Below, piece by piece: positions 1 through 9,550 of a stretch of DNA of 64,000 nt. The position numbers and the translations under genes were made by a program. Below the pieces are notes generated by a model. That model searched no databases. It was not told the DNA's origin and saw only the letters and a list, made by a program, of their open reading frames with translations. Every line of letters starts with the position of its first letter. Position 1 is the stretch's first letter. This stretch comes from Mucilaginibacter sp. GTDB lineage: Bacteria > Bacteroidota > Bacteroidia > Sphingobacteriales > Sphingobacteriaceae. The DNA lies in contig NZ_JAQBOF010000008.1 of assembly GCF_028288185.1 (NCBI RefSeq), positions 338,026 through 402,025 of the forward strand, read 5' to 3'.

Positions 1-114
1 GAGGCTTAGGTTTTACACAAAAAAATAGGTGCCGACCTCTAATTAATTTCTATTATTAAGTTAATTCTGATAAGTTAAAACTTATATTAGATAACCAATT
101 ATTACTTATTTGTT

Positions 115-2865
115 ATGAAATATATAGGCGCGGCTTTGCTATTAATGTTCAGTTGTATGGTAAATGCACAGCACTTAACCGTAAATAATTTAACATGCGA
201 AAATAAAACTAACCCATTGGGCATTGACGCTGTTGCTCCAAAACTAAGCTGGAACCTAAATTCTGACCAACGCGATGTTTTACAAACCGGCTATCAAATT
301 ATAGTTGCTGATAATTTATCGACAATTAATAAAAACCAAGGCAATGTATGGGATTCGCATAAAGTAAATTCAGACCAATCTATAATGGTGCCTTGTGGGG
401 GTAAGGAGTTACAATCTGCTAAAACCTATTATTGGAAAGTGCGTGTTTGGGATAATAAAAAAGAAGCATCCGCATGGAGCGCGGTTTCATCATGGCAAAT
501 GGGCCTTTTATCGACAACCGACTGGAAAGGCGCTAAATGGATAGCTTATGAGGAGCTACCGTCAGCACAACGTATTGTACCCGCGATACATGGCAATGGC
601 CCAAAGAATTTAGGGCCGGGTAAGGATGTTTTGCCCTTAATGTGTAAGGATTTTAAAGTTAATAGAGCTATAAAAAAAGCATCCTTATTTATTAGCGGGT
701 TAGGGCATTTTGAAGCAAGCCTAAACGGCAAAACAATTGGCGACCATTTTTTGGACCCCGGCTGGACAAGCTATGATAAAGAGGCTATGTATGTTAGTTT
801 TGATATCACTAAACAACTAAAACCCGGCTCAAATGCCATTGGTGTAATGTTGGGCAACGGTATGTATTACATTCCGCGCGAGCGGTACCGAAAAATAACC
901 GGGGCATTTGGTTACCCAAAAATGATATGCCTGGTAAAACTGGAATATAGTGATGGCAGTATCGAGAATGTGATATCTGACGAAAGCTGGAAAACTACCG
1001 CCGGGCCTATTACCTTTTCAAGTATTTACGGGGGAGAGGACTACGATGCAAGGCTAGAAAAAAGCGGCTGGAACACCGCCAATTTTAACGATAGCGCTTG
1101 GAAACGGGCTCTGATTGTTAACGGATCGCCACGCTTAAAGGCGCAAATTGCTGACCCGGTTACGGTGATGGATACGCTTACTACAAAAAAGATCACTCAC
1201 CCCAATGACAGCACCTGGGTTTATGATCTGGGGCAAAACTCATCAGCCATACCGCAGCTAAAAATAAAGGGAGCAAAAAGCTCTGCCATAAAAATAGTGC
1301 CCGGCGAGTTGTTGGATGATAATGGCCTGGTTACACAACAAGCAACAGGCGCCCCTAATTATTTTGCATATACCTTAAAAGGTGGAGCTATTGAAACCTG
1401 GCAACCCAAGTTTAGTTATTACGGGTTTAGATATTTACAGATAACAGGTGCCAAACCGCACAACCAAGCCGGAGCTAATAAACTGCCGGAAGTAATTGAA
1501 TTGTGTGGCTTACACATCCGCAACAGTGCCGCAAAAGCAGGCGATTTTTATTGTTCTAATGATCTGTTTAATCGCACCTATACCTTAATTAACTGGGCGA
1601 TTAAAAGTAATATGGTAAGCGTATTGACCGATTGCCCGCACCGTGAAAAATTAGGTTGGCTGGAAGAGGCACACCTGATGGCGAACTCTATCCGTTATAA
1701 TTTTGATATGACCAACTTGTTTTTGCAGGAGATAGAGAACATCCGCACATCGCAACGCGAAAATGGGATGATACCGGATATAGCGCCCGAATATGTGCAA
1801 TTTGATGGTGGTTTTGTAGACTCGCCTGAATGGGGGAGTACTGGGGTGATCCTGCCATGGTACCTTTACCAATGGTATGGTAATAAAGATGTATTAGTAC
1901 AGAACTACGATATGATCAAACGCTATGTCGAGTATTTAAAATCGAAAGCGAATAATGACATACTGGATTATGGTTTGGGCGATTGGTTTGATATCGGCCC
2001 TAAAAATCCAGGTCCGGCACAGCTTACACCGAAGTCGTTAACCGCTACGGCCTATTATTTTTATGACCTTTCTATTTTAACACGTATAGCCAAAATTACA
2101 GGTAATGAAGCCGATGCTGTTCATTATGGCGCGCTGGCAGCACGGGTACGAAACAACTATAATAAAGTATTCTTTAATACTGCTACCAATCAATACGCTA
2201 CAGGCAGCCAAACAGCTAACGCCATATCGGTTTATATGGGTTTGGTAGAGCCGCAGTATAAAAAAGCTGTTGTAGATAATATTGTGAAGGATCTGCAGGC
2301 GCATAATAATGCCATCACCGCCGGGGATATAGGTTTTAGATACTTATTAAAAGTATTGGCAGACGAAGGCAGATCTGACGTGATATTTGCAATGAATAGT
2401 CGCGATGATGTACCGGGCTATGGTTATCAGTTGGCTCATGGTGCTACATCACTTACCGAATCATGGCAGGCCTATCGCTTTGTGTCAAACAACCACTTTA
2501 TGTTAGGGCATTTAATGGAATGGTTTTATAATAACCTGGCCGGTATAAGCCAATCCGAAGATATTATAGCATCAAAAGAGATCATCATTCGCCCAAGTGT
2601 GGTTGGTGATGTAACCTATGCACGTGGGCATTTTAAATCGCCTTATGGCGCTATCTCGTCCTCATGGCAAAGCAGTAAAAGTGAGTTTAAGCTACAGGTG
2701 AGAATTCCGGCTAATACCAAAGCGGTTGTATATTTCCCTGATGCGGCAACTGGTCAGGTTTATGAGGTTGGTAAAATACAAATGATACTGTCAACCGTAA
2801 ATAGCGATGGACATAGAACCTTAGAAATAGGATCGGGTACGTATAGTTTTTCGATAAAGAAATAA
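115..2865 (+). CDS. Secreted alpha-L-rhamnosidase, GH78 family
   Basis: Predicted to hydrolyse terminal alpha-L-rhamnose from plant or algal glycans in the periplasm or at the surface. A signal peptide covers about residues 1-18, followed by an Ig-like N-terminal domain (PRLSW-type start, residues 20-130), a jelly-roll rhamnosidase domain (about 185-350), and an (alpha/alpha)6 barrel from about 480 to 820. The barrel contains the typical DCPHREKLGW segment starting at D506 and the later SLTESW segment. The C-terminal beta domain is intact, and 916 residues is normal for the family. The stop codon overlaps the start of the sulfatase (TAATG), so the two are almost certainly co-transcribed, which suggests a sulfated rhamnose-containing substrate (inference). 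No SusC/SusD pair is present in the window. Confidence 0.9.
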   Translation: MKYIGAALLLMFSCMVNAQHLTVNNLTCENKTNPLGIDAVAPKLSWNLNSDQRDVLQTGYQIIVADNLSTINKNQGNVWDSHKVNSDQSIMVPCGGKELQSAKTYYWKVRVWDNKKEASAWSAVSSWQMGLLSTTDWKGAKWIAYEELPSAQRIVPAIHGNGPKNLGPGKDVLPLMCKDFKVNRAIKKASLFISGLGHFEASLNGKTIGDHFLDPGWTSYDKEAMYVSFDITKQLKPGSNAIGVMLGNGMYYIPRERYRKITGAFGYPKMICLVKLEYSDGSIENVISDESWKTTAGPITFSSIYGGEDYDARLEKSGWNTANFNDSAWKRALIVNGSPRLKAQIADPVTVMDTLTTKKITHPNDSTWVYDLGQNSSAIPQLKIKGAKSSAIKIVPGELLDDNGLVTQQATGAPNYFAYTLKGGAIETWQPKFSYYGFRYLQITGAKPHNQAGANKLPEVIELCGLHIRNSAAKAGDFYCSNDLFNRTYTLINWAIKSNMVSVLTDCPHREKLGWLEEAHLMANSIRYNFDMTNLFLQEIENIRTSQRENGMIPDIAPEYVQFDGGFVDSPEWGSTGVILPWYLYQWYGNKDVLVQNYDMIKRYVEYLKSKANNDILDYGLGDWFDIGPKNPGPAQLTPKSLTATAYYFYDLSILTRIAKITGNEADAVHYGALAARVRNNYNKVFFNTATNQYATGSQTANAISVYMGLVEPQYKKAVVDNIVKDLQAHNNAITAGDIGFRYLLKVLADEGRSDVIFAMNSRDDVPGYGYQLAHGATSLTESWQAYRFVSNNHFMLGHLMEWFYNNLAGISQSEDIIASKEIIIRPSVVGDVTYARGHFKSPYGAISSSWQSSKSEFKLQVRIPANTKAVVYFPDAATGQVYEVGKIQMILSTVNSDGHRTLEIGSGTYSFSIKK

Positions 2866-4430
2866 TGAAAATAAAGACCGGTTTATTTTTGTTTTTATTG
2901 CTGCTATCGCAACAGCAACTATTTGCACAACAATTCCCATCGCCTAAAACTGACAGACCCAATATTATATTTATCATGGCCGATGATCACGCCTATCAGG
3001 CCATAAGCGCGTACGGATCGAAATTCATACAAACGCCAAATATTGATAGGATAGCGCATGAGGGAGCGTTAATGCGGTCGGCCTATGTTACTAATTCGGT
3101 ATGCAGTCCAAGCAGAGCAGTTATATTGACGGGGAAGTATTCGCACCTGAATGGGATGAAAGATAACGGCACCTATTTTAACGGCGCGCAGCAAACCTTG
3201 CCGAAGATATTTAAGCAATATGGTTATCAAACAGCTATTGTGGGCAAGTGGCATTTGTTTAGTACACCAACTGGTTTTGATTACTGGAACATACTGCCCG
3301 ACCAGGGAAATTACTATCATCCCCGCTTTATTAAAATGGGTAAGGATACCGTGTACAATGGTTATGTAACTGATATTATTACCGATATGGCTATTAACTG
3401 GATCGATGATAATAAAAGCAAACCCTTCTTTTTGATGCTGCACCATAAGGCCCCGCACCGTAACGCTATGCCGCCTATTAAATACTTGGATAAGTTCAAC
3501 GATGTGAAATTTCTACTGCCGTATAGTTTTTATGATGATTATAAAAATAAGGTCGGCTTGCAACGCCAAAGCATCACCATGAAAAACGATTTGGATATAC
3601 GCTACGATACCAAAATACCATGCGACACTTGCGAGATAACCAAAATAAACAATTGGGCACCGGGCGAATATAAAAAAGAATTGGCCGGTTTAACACCTGC
3701 CGAGCGTGTGATATGGGATAAAGCCTATCAGAAAAAGTATGAGATATTTAAGACGCTGCATACCAAAGCCGAGATAACCCGCTTTCAATACCAGCGCTAC
3801 ATGGAAGATTATTTGCGGTGCATTATGTCGTTAGATGATAATGTGGGCAGGGTATTAAAGTATTTGGACAAAACCGGGCTGGCAAAAAATACCATCGTAG
3901 TTTATATGTCCGACCAGGGATTTTACCTGGGCGAACATGGCTTGTATGATAAACGGTTTATGTACGAAGAATCATTCCGCACACCGATGATGATCCGCTA
4001 CCCTAAAGCGATAAAGGCAGGTACCCAATTAAACCAATTTATACTAAACCTTGATGTGGCCCCAACGCTGCTTGACCTTGCCGGAATAAAGCCACCCGCC
4101 GATATGCAGGGCGAATCCATCAAACCATTACTCAATAAAAAGCCATTGGTTAAAAAATGGCGCGATGAGATCTACTATCATTATTACGAATTATCGTTTA
4201 ATTTGACTGCCCATTACGGTATCCGCACTAAACAATATGCGCTAATGCATTTTTATAACCCGGTTGATGGCTGGGAACTATACGACCTTAAAAACGATCC
4301 GCACGAAATGACCAACGTTTATGATAAACCCGAATACCAGGCAACGGTAACCGATCTTAAAGCGCACCTAAAAGCGCTACAGGTAAAATACCAGGATGAT
4401 GAGAAGGATTTTTTACCAAAGAAGAAATAG
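2865..4430 (+). CDS. Secreted sulfatase (S1 formylglycine-dependent family)
   Basis: Predicted to remove sulfate esters from a carbohydrate. A signal peptide spans about residues 1-22 and is followed by the metal-binding IIFIMADDH strand (D40, D41). The C80-S-P-S-R84 motif is the sulfatase signature, whose cysteine is converted to formylglycine by a maturase. Further family landmarks are GKWH, HHKAPH and the late MSDQGFYLGEHG metal site. The 521-residue length is typical. The start overlaps the upstream rhamnosidase stop by one base, and a strong terminator follows, so the pair forms a short operon. The exact substrate cannot be read from the sequence. Confidence 0.92.
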   Translation: MKIKTGLFLFLLLLSQQQLFAQQFPSPKTDRPNIIFIMADDHAYQAISAYGSKFIQTPNIDRIAHEGALMRSAYVTNSVCSPSRAVILTGKYSHLNGMKDNGTYFNGAQQTLPKIFKQYGYQTAIVGKWHLFSTPTGFDYWNILPDQGNYYHPRFIKMGKDTVYNGYVTDIITDMAINWIDDNKSKPFFLMLHHKAPHRNAMPPIKYLDKFNDVKFLLPYSFYDDYKNKVGLQRQSITMKNDLDIRYDTKIPCDTCEITKINNWAPGEYKKELAGLTPAERVIWDKAYQKKYEIFKTLHTKAEITRFQYQRYMEDYLRCIMSLDDNVGRVLKYLDKTGLAKNTIVVYMSDQGFYLGEHGLYDKRFMYEESFRTPMMIRYPKAIKAGTQLNQFILNLDVAPTLLDLAGIKPPADMQGESIKPLLNKKPLVKKWRDEIYYHYYELSFNLTAHYGIRTKQYALMHFYNPVDGWELYDLKNDPHEMTNVYDKPEYQATVTDLKAHLKALQVKYQDDEKDFLPKKK

Positions 4431-4440
4431 TAAGCAAACA

Positions 4441-4467
4441 AAAGAGGCACCGAAAGGTGCCTCTTTT
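4441..4467. terminator. Bidirectional intrinsic terminator between convergent genes
   Basis: An 11-bp perfect stem (AAAGAGGCACC with GGTGCCTCTTT) closes on a GAAA tetraloop. It is followed by T-rich DNA on the plus strand and, because the stem starts with A residues, also on the minus strand. It lies between the sulfatase stop and the stop of the minus-strand gene at 4486, so it can end transcription from both sides. Confidence 0.9.
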
Positions 4468-4485
4468 GTTATAGTCTATAGCTAA

Positions 4486-7110
4486 TTACTTTTTCTGTTG
4501 AGATAAGAAAGTAACCAGCGATGCCAGTTCTTTATATGATAATGGGTTGGCAAGGCCTGTCGGCATCATAGATGTTTCCAGTTCTTTGCGTGATATGATG
4601 TCGCTTGTTTTAACGGTAAATACATCGCCGGTAATATTACGTAAGGTAATCTGGTCGGCTGTTTGCTCGGTTACAAAACCCATATAGATCTGGTTGCCTT
4701 TAGCGGTTATTACATTGGTAGCAAAGCCCTGCGAAATAGACGCGTTAGGTTTAAGGATAGATTCGGCTATTTGCTCTTTATTCATAATAGCACCTATTTG
4801 CCCCATAAACGGACCTTTTAACTTATCGCCCTTGTTAAGGCTATGGCAGGTTATACAGCCTTGTTTGCTAAATAGGGCCTTACCTACAACCGGGTCGCCT
4901 TCTATTTTGGCTACTGCCAATAACACATCTTCTATAGATGATTTACCAACCTGTCCTTTATCGTTTTTTATTTTCTCCAAATCTACTTTGCGCTCGTTAC
5001 CTGCAGCAATTGGTTTTGCTTCTACACCAAATTCGTCTATTCCCATTCTATGGCGGAAATTCAGATCAGTAAGAAATTGTTTGCCGTTAGCATTAGCTTT
5101 GTTCCATTGGGCCTTTAAGAATGTCTCAATAACAGGCGACTCTTTCCAAAGTATGGCTTTATAATATGGCCCATGCGAATCCGGCCTGGTACCCCACCAC
5201 CATGAGGCGTCATAAGGCGCTTCTTCTTTATACAAACGTGATAGGGTAATAGTGATCTGTTTTTTTAGTTGCGCGTTTTGTGAACGTTTATAAGCTGCAA
5301 TTAAACCGTTAACTGCCCTCTCATCGTGCATATAACGTAATGCCCACAATGCCAGGGTTGAATTTGGTGTGCCGATAGCCGCAACACAAGCGTCAACAGC
5401 GTTAAGTGCTAATAACGCCCTTACCGCCAAATGCGGAAGCACAATAGGCGAGTTTGGCGTAGCATGCGGCCCTTCAGCAACATCTTTACCAGGCGCTACA
5501 AATGATGCAGGCACTTTAGTTTTTAATAGGGTAGGTGCAACAGCAGCGTTACCCAAACGGCCCAGGCCAACTATAGAAACAACACGTACACGAGGGTCAG
5601 GGTCATTCAATCCCGATAAGAAGGGTTGGTTAGGTACGTTCTTTAAAAATCCTTTACGATCTGTTAACGCGCGTAGCGCAAATTCTCTCATCACACTTTC
5701 GTGTGATAGGTTAACCAGCGTAGGTATTGCGCTTTCGCCTGCTGTTTGAGCGTAGGTATATAAACCTGCTACGCGGCTGTATAATTGAAGACTTTTGTCT
5801 GACGCGATCTTTAAAGCCGCAGCAGCGGCTTGTTTTTCGGAACGTCCCAATAGTTCTTGGGAAGCATTTAAACGTGCAACCGCGCTTGGCGATTTTAACA
5901 GTTCTGCCAATTCATTTACAGATGCTTTTGGCAAGTCCGGGAATGCTTTATAGGTCCAGTTATTAGGTACAACCCTAACTACATAACCTTTACTTGGGCT
6001 GCCGCTATAACCCGCGCCATCCCATGCCGAAAGGTATAATCTGCCTGATCCGTCAACGTCCAAATCGGTAATTTGAGGTAGTTTAATAAACTCTTCGTCC
6101 TTTTGAGTAAAGGTTGGGCCATCAGGCGTTACACGATGGATGTACAACATGCTAAGTCCCCAATCGGCCATCATAGGCACATTGGTGTATTTTTCGGGCC
6201 AGTTAGGCTCGGCCATATAAAGCGCGCCTGTTCCGGAGCCGCCGCCAACATCAACTAATGCCGGTAATATTTCGTCTGTAAAATGTTGAAACAGGGTTGG
6301 ATAACCATACTCGCCCGATTGTATATGATGCGAGAAACGGATGTTCCAGCCACCACCATCATTGGTGTTTTCGCGTGTGAAAATATTCATGTAAGGATCA
6401 ATAGCCAGATCATATACGTTACGTGTACCATGAGTATAAATCTCCATCTCTGTTCCGTCCGGGCGAACACGTACAATACCGCCACCCAACATGGTCAATT
6501 TTTTGCCTGAACGATCTACAGCATTATAAAAGCCAAAATCGCCTACACCAACATAGATCCAGCCATCAATACCCATCCGTATGCCGTTTGTAGCGTGGTC
6601 GGTACCACGTTCTTGCAGATACCTGGTATTGCTAAAGTTTTCTATCAACGGTTTTTCAGGGCCATCGGCTACGCCGTCGCCATTTTTATCTTCAAAAACT
6701 ACAAGGGCCATGCCGGTAGCTTTTTTGGTTTCTTTAGAGAAGGTAGTGTGCAATACAAAAACCTTATCGCCTTTAACAATTATACCGCGAGGGTTATCTA
6801 CCATAGCAAATACGGTATGCTTATCCGGTTTGCCATCATTGTCGCTGTCTATCAGCTTAATAATACTGCCTTTGTCTGGATCTTTACCTAACGATCCGAT
6901 CATGTCTACACCAACAAAAACTTCGCCGGTTGGTGCAACTGCTAAACAAGCAGGGCTTGGTGTAATATCCGGGCCGGTAAATGGCGTGATTTTTAATTCA
7001 GGCGGGTTTTGTGCTGCCAGTTTTGACATCGGCTTAGGCTTAGTAAAGAACCCTTGTACTCCCATAAACAGGATAAGGGTTGACGCAAGGCTTATAGTTA
7101 ATTTAAACAT
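4486..7110 (-). CDS. Secreted PVC-type propeller / HEAT / cytochrome c protein
   Basis: An 874-residue exported protein of the large membrane-bound dehydrogenase (PVC heme-binding) type. After an N-terminal signal segment (about 1-22), residues 35-405 form a beta-propeller like glucose/sorbosone dehydrogenase, residues about 425-640 are alanine-rich helical repeats resembling HEAT repeats, and residues about 735-870 form a cytochrome c domain with CITCH (CxxCH) near residue 751 and a downstream methionine-rich segment that could supply the axial ligand. It probably oxidises a sugar or other alcohol and passes electrons to heme; the substrate is unknown. It lies 21 bp downstream of the DUF1080 gene and is probably co-transcribed with it. 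Confidence 0.85.
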   Translation of the reverse strand: MFKLTISLASTLILFMGVQGFFTKPKPMSKLAAQNPPELKITPFTGPDITPSPACLAVAPTGEVFVGVDMIGSLGKDPDKGSIIKLIDSDNDGKPDKHTVFAMVDNPRGIIVKGDKVFVLHTTFSKETKKATGMALVVFEDKNGDGVADGPEKPLIENFSNTRYLQERGTDHATNGIRMGIDGWIYVGVGDFGFYNAVDRSGKKLTMLGGGIVRVRPDGTEMEIYTHGTRNVYDLAIDPYMNIFTRENTNDGGGWNIRFSHHIQSGEYGYPTLFQHFTDEILPALVDVGGGSGTGALYMAEPNWPEKYTNVPMMADWGLSMLYIHRVTPDGPTFTQKDEEFIKLPQITDLDVDGSGRLYLSAWDGAGYSGSPSKGYVVRVVPNNWTYKAFPDLPKASVNELAELLKSPSAVARLNASQELLGRSEKQAAAAALKIASDKSLQLYSRVAGLYTYAQTAGESAIPTLVNLSHESVMREFALRALTDRKGFLKNVPNQPFLSGLNDPDPRVRVVSIVGLGRLGNAAVAPTLLKTKVPASFVAPGKDVAEGPHATPNSPIVLPHLAVRALLALNAVDACVAAIGTPNSTLALWALRYMHDERAVNGLIAAYKRSQNAQLKKQITITLSRLYKEEAPYDASWWWGTRPDSHGPYYKAILWKESPVIETFLKAQWNKANANGKQFLTDLNFRHRMGIDEFGVEAKPIAAGNERKVDLEKIKNDKGQVGKSSIEDVLLAVAKIEGDPVVGKALFSKQGCITCHSLNKGDKLKGPFMGQIGAIMNKEQIAESILKPNASISQGFATNVITAKGNQIYMGFVTEQTADQITLRNITGDVFTVKTSDIISRKELETSMMPTGLANPLSYKELASLVTFLSQQKK

Positions 7111-7131
7111 TGTATTTGCTGTTGTATAGTG

Positions 7132-7989
7132 TTATTGTTTTGCTACTCTTTTTTCTGACATTAACTTGGCTATCACTTCCTGAAGCTGTTTAGGATTTTT
7201 GGCATATTTCTCCAGGTCTATGATCTCAATTTTTCTAAAATCGGTAGGGTGGCTTTCGCCTTGGATAGAAATTGAACCGCTTTTAAGCATTGTGCCTTCG
7301 CCATGTTCGCCTTTCGGAGGATCAGTTTGCGGTTTTTGATAGCGCATTACTTCTTCGCCGTTTACATAATGTACTACTAATGAGTCTGCCAAAACCAAAG
7401 CTTCCACACGTACCCATTGGTCGCCGTTATAAGTTTGCGCTTTAGAGTCGGTGCAATGCTGTGTAATTATTTTGCCATCCCTTTCAAACTGTGTACCCGG
7501 GGTACATAAATTTGCAGTAGAGCGATTGCCTTTGCCCGAGCCGCCAAGCAATTGTACCTCCATCGAATTTGGGAAATCCTGGTCCTTTTTCATGGTCTCG
7601 GGTGCCTGGCCATGGATCATGATACCATTGTTACGGAAAGCCCAACCCGGCCCGCCCTTACACTGGTCGCCAACAAAACGATACTCAACACCTATTAAAT
7701 AATATGAATATGGTTTTTTATAAAAAAGGTGGCCGTAAGTTTCGTTAAAATTATCGTACTGATCGTATCTAACCTCCAGCAATCCATTCTCTACACGAAA
7801 AGTGTTTTTAAAATTATCATCCAAATCATGGTATCTTATCTTGGGGTGCCAGTCTGCAAGGTCTTTACCATTAAACATTTGCACCCACTTAGGGGTAGCT
7901 ACTGCAGTTTTTTTAATTGGAGGTTTGCCCGGAAATATAAAAAGCAAACTTAAAAAAACAAGGTTTTTCAGCATCGGGTAAGTAAACAT
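7132..7989 (-). CDS. DUF1080 protein (3-keto-disaccharide hydrolase-like)
   Basis: A 285-residue secreted protein with an N-terminal hydrophobic signal (about 1-22) and a single concanavalin-like DUF1080 domain. The landmarks are FNGKDLADWHP near the start, WAFRNNGIMIHGQAPE in the middle and a late GSISIQGESHPTDFRKIEI block, a pattern typical of this family. Some DUF1080 members are 3-keto-glycoside hydrolases; that activity is inferred here. It is the first gene of a two-gene operon with the cytochrome/propeller protein, which fits an oxidise-then-hydrolyse scheme. A perfect LacI-type palindrome lies about 110 bp upstream of its start. Confidence 0.87.
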   Translation of the reverse strand: MFTYPMLKNLVFLSLLFIFPGKPPIKKTAVATPKWVQMFNGKDLADWHPKIRYHDLDDNFKNTFRVENGLLEVRYDQYDNFNETYGHLFYKKPYSYYLIGVEYRFVGDQCKGGPGWAFRNNGIMIHGQAPETMKKDQDFPNSMEVQLLGGSGKGNRSTANLCTPGTQFERDGKIITQHCTDSKAQTYNGDQWVRVEALVLADSLVVHYVNGEEVMRYQKPQTDPPKGEHGEGTMLKSGSISIQGESHPTDFRKIEIIDLEKYAKNPKQLQEVIAKLMSEKRVAKQ

Positions 7990-8099
7990 CGGCTTGTTTA
8001 TAACAATTTATTAATAGTTGGTTAATATTGGTAAGGGTAAACTTACAAATAAAATCCAATCATTAAAATCTATCAGCCAGTTACTTACTGTAACATGTT

Positions 8100-8117
8100 T
8101 ATGCAATCGATTGCATA
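8100..8117. promoter_or_regulatory. LacI-family-type operator palindrome
   Basis: TATGCAATCGATTGCATA is a perfect 18-bp palindrome with the central CG and flanking TTGCA/TGCAA halves typical of LacI/GalR-family operators. It lies upstream of the minus-strand DUF1080/cytochrome operon and just beyond the 3' end of aspartate kinase, so it most likely controls the former. No LacI-type regulator is encoded in this window. Confidence 0.6.
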
Positions 8118-8140
8118 GAAGATATCAAATGAATATTACC

Positions 8141-9505
8141 TTACCCAACCGCTTTATTCAAAGCGATAATTGCAGTTTTAAACTGCTCGCGCGCAATTAA
8201 AAATTGGATGTTAACCTTGCGTAAAGCAACACCGGCGCTGATGATATTGATATCGCTTTTTGCCAACGCGGTAGCACTTTTTGCCAATAATCCCGGCTGA
8301 TCCATATTGGTGCCTAGCAGGCAAACCATGGCTACGGGTTCATAAGTTACTTTTTCAAACAATGCTTGCAAGTCGTCAATTAGCTCCTGTTTGAAATCAT
8401 TCTCCCAAATAACAATGGTGATGCTATTGGCGCTGGTTGTTTTAAAGGTATAGCTGGTATTGTGTTGGTAAAACAGCTGCATAATTTGCATATCGCTGCC
8501 TACGTTGCCCACCATCAATGGGTCGTAAATGTCTATCAGCAATAGCTGATCGGTGCCGGTAATTACCTCAACACGTTTTAATGTCGATACATATTCGCGC
8601 GTAATAAGCGTGCCTGGGTGTGCAGGTTCGAAAGTATTTTTTATGCGGAGATGAATACCGTTTATCTCCAATGGTTTTGATGCTTTCGGGTGGATAGCCT
8701 CCATGCCTACATCAGCCAATTGATCGGCAATGTCATAGTTGGTATTACCAACGGGCTGTACATTATCAATACCCACCAATGCCGGGTCGGCCGTTGATAA
8801 ATGGTATTCTTTATGGATGATAGCTTCCTGCGGTTTTAAGATCTCTGCTATCTTGCTGAAAGTAACTTCAGAATAACCCCGGTCAAATTCGCGCATAATG
8901 CCTTCGGTACCCTTGGTGTAGCCGGTAGCTATACAAATACAATTTTGCAGGTCGATGTTTGCAAAAGCGTCCTTAATGCGTTGATCTATAGTAAAAGGCT
9001 TTTGGTCATCAAAGCCGCTCAGGTCAACCAGCCTTGCGTTAAGCCCTTTATTTTGTAAAATATTGGTTAATACGTAAGCCGAATGTGTTTCGCCTATTGA
9101 AGCCAGTATCTCTCTGGCGGCTTGTAATACCCCCTCGTTAACATAACCTGATGCCAGCATAATGGCAGCACTTTCTAAATAAGTTTGTGCTTTAGCTACG
9201 TGCTGCTCAATAAAAGCATCGGCAATAGCCAAGTCAAGCCCTAGTGATTGATATTGCTGGTTGATCTCCTTTAGCTTTGAAACTAGCTCTTGTAAAGGTG
9301 TATGGAAATCTTCATGCTGTACTATGCGATGATAGACGCCCGGGGCCTTGGTCTTTTTATTTTCCAGTAAAAGGTTAGTAACGCCCGAAAAAGCGGATAC
9401 CACCAATACCCGGTTATAGGGCTGGTCATTAAAATAAACAATGTTTTTAATCACATCGGCTAACGCGCTCATAGAGGTGCCGCCTATTTTTTCTACAGTC
9501 AACAT
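8141..9505 (-). CDS. Aspartate kinase (monofunctional)
   Basis: Phosphorylates aspartate in the first step of the lysine, threonine and methionine pathway. The 454-residue protein starts MLTVEKIGGTS, a variant of the usual KFGGTS nucleotide-binding loop. The amino-acid kinase domain runs to about residue 290 and contains the YTEVTFSK-like segment (here YSEVTFSKIAEIL) and an IHPKA segment. Two regulatory ACT-like domains follow (about 310-454), the last containing DQPGLLAKSATAL. The length is normal for a single-function enzyme with no homoserine dehydrogenase fusion. No other lysine or threonine genes are nearby. It might instead be a specialised isozyme, since the KIGGTS variant is less common. 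Confidence 0.88.
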   Translation of the reverse strand: MLTVEKIGGTSMSALADVIKNIVYFNDQPYNRVLVVSAFSGVTNLLLENKKTKAPGVYHRIVQHEDFHTPLQELVSKLKEINQQYQSLGLDLAIADAFIEQHVAKAQTYLESAAIMLASGYVNEGVLQAAREILASIGETHSAYVLTNILQNKGLNARLVDLSGFDDQKPFTIDQRIKDAFANIDLQNCICIATGYTKGTEGIMREFDRGYSEVTFSKIAEILKPQEAIIHKEYHLSTADPALVGIDNVQPVGNTNYDIADQLADVGMEAIHPKASKPLEINGIHLRIKNTFEPAHPGTLITREYVSTLKRVEVITGTDQLLLIDIYDPLMVGNVGSDMQIMQLFYQHNTSYTFKTTSANSITIVIWENDFKQELIDDLQALFEKVTYEPVAMVCLLGTNMDQPGLLAKSATALAKSDINIISAGVALRKVNIQFLIAREQFKTAIIALNKAVG

Positions 9506-9550
9506 AATTTTGCGAAACTATAAAATTTTAGTCAGATGCTTAAACGGAAG

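Noticed and set aside
6581..7129. A 182-codon plus-strand ORF opposite the propeller/cytochrome gene
   Set aside because: It is a shadow of the real minus-strand gene and its translation has no recognisable domain.
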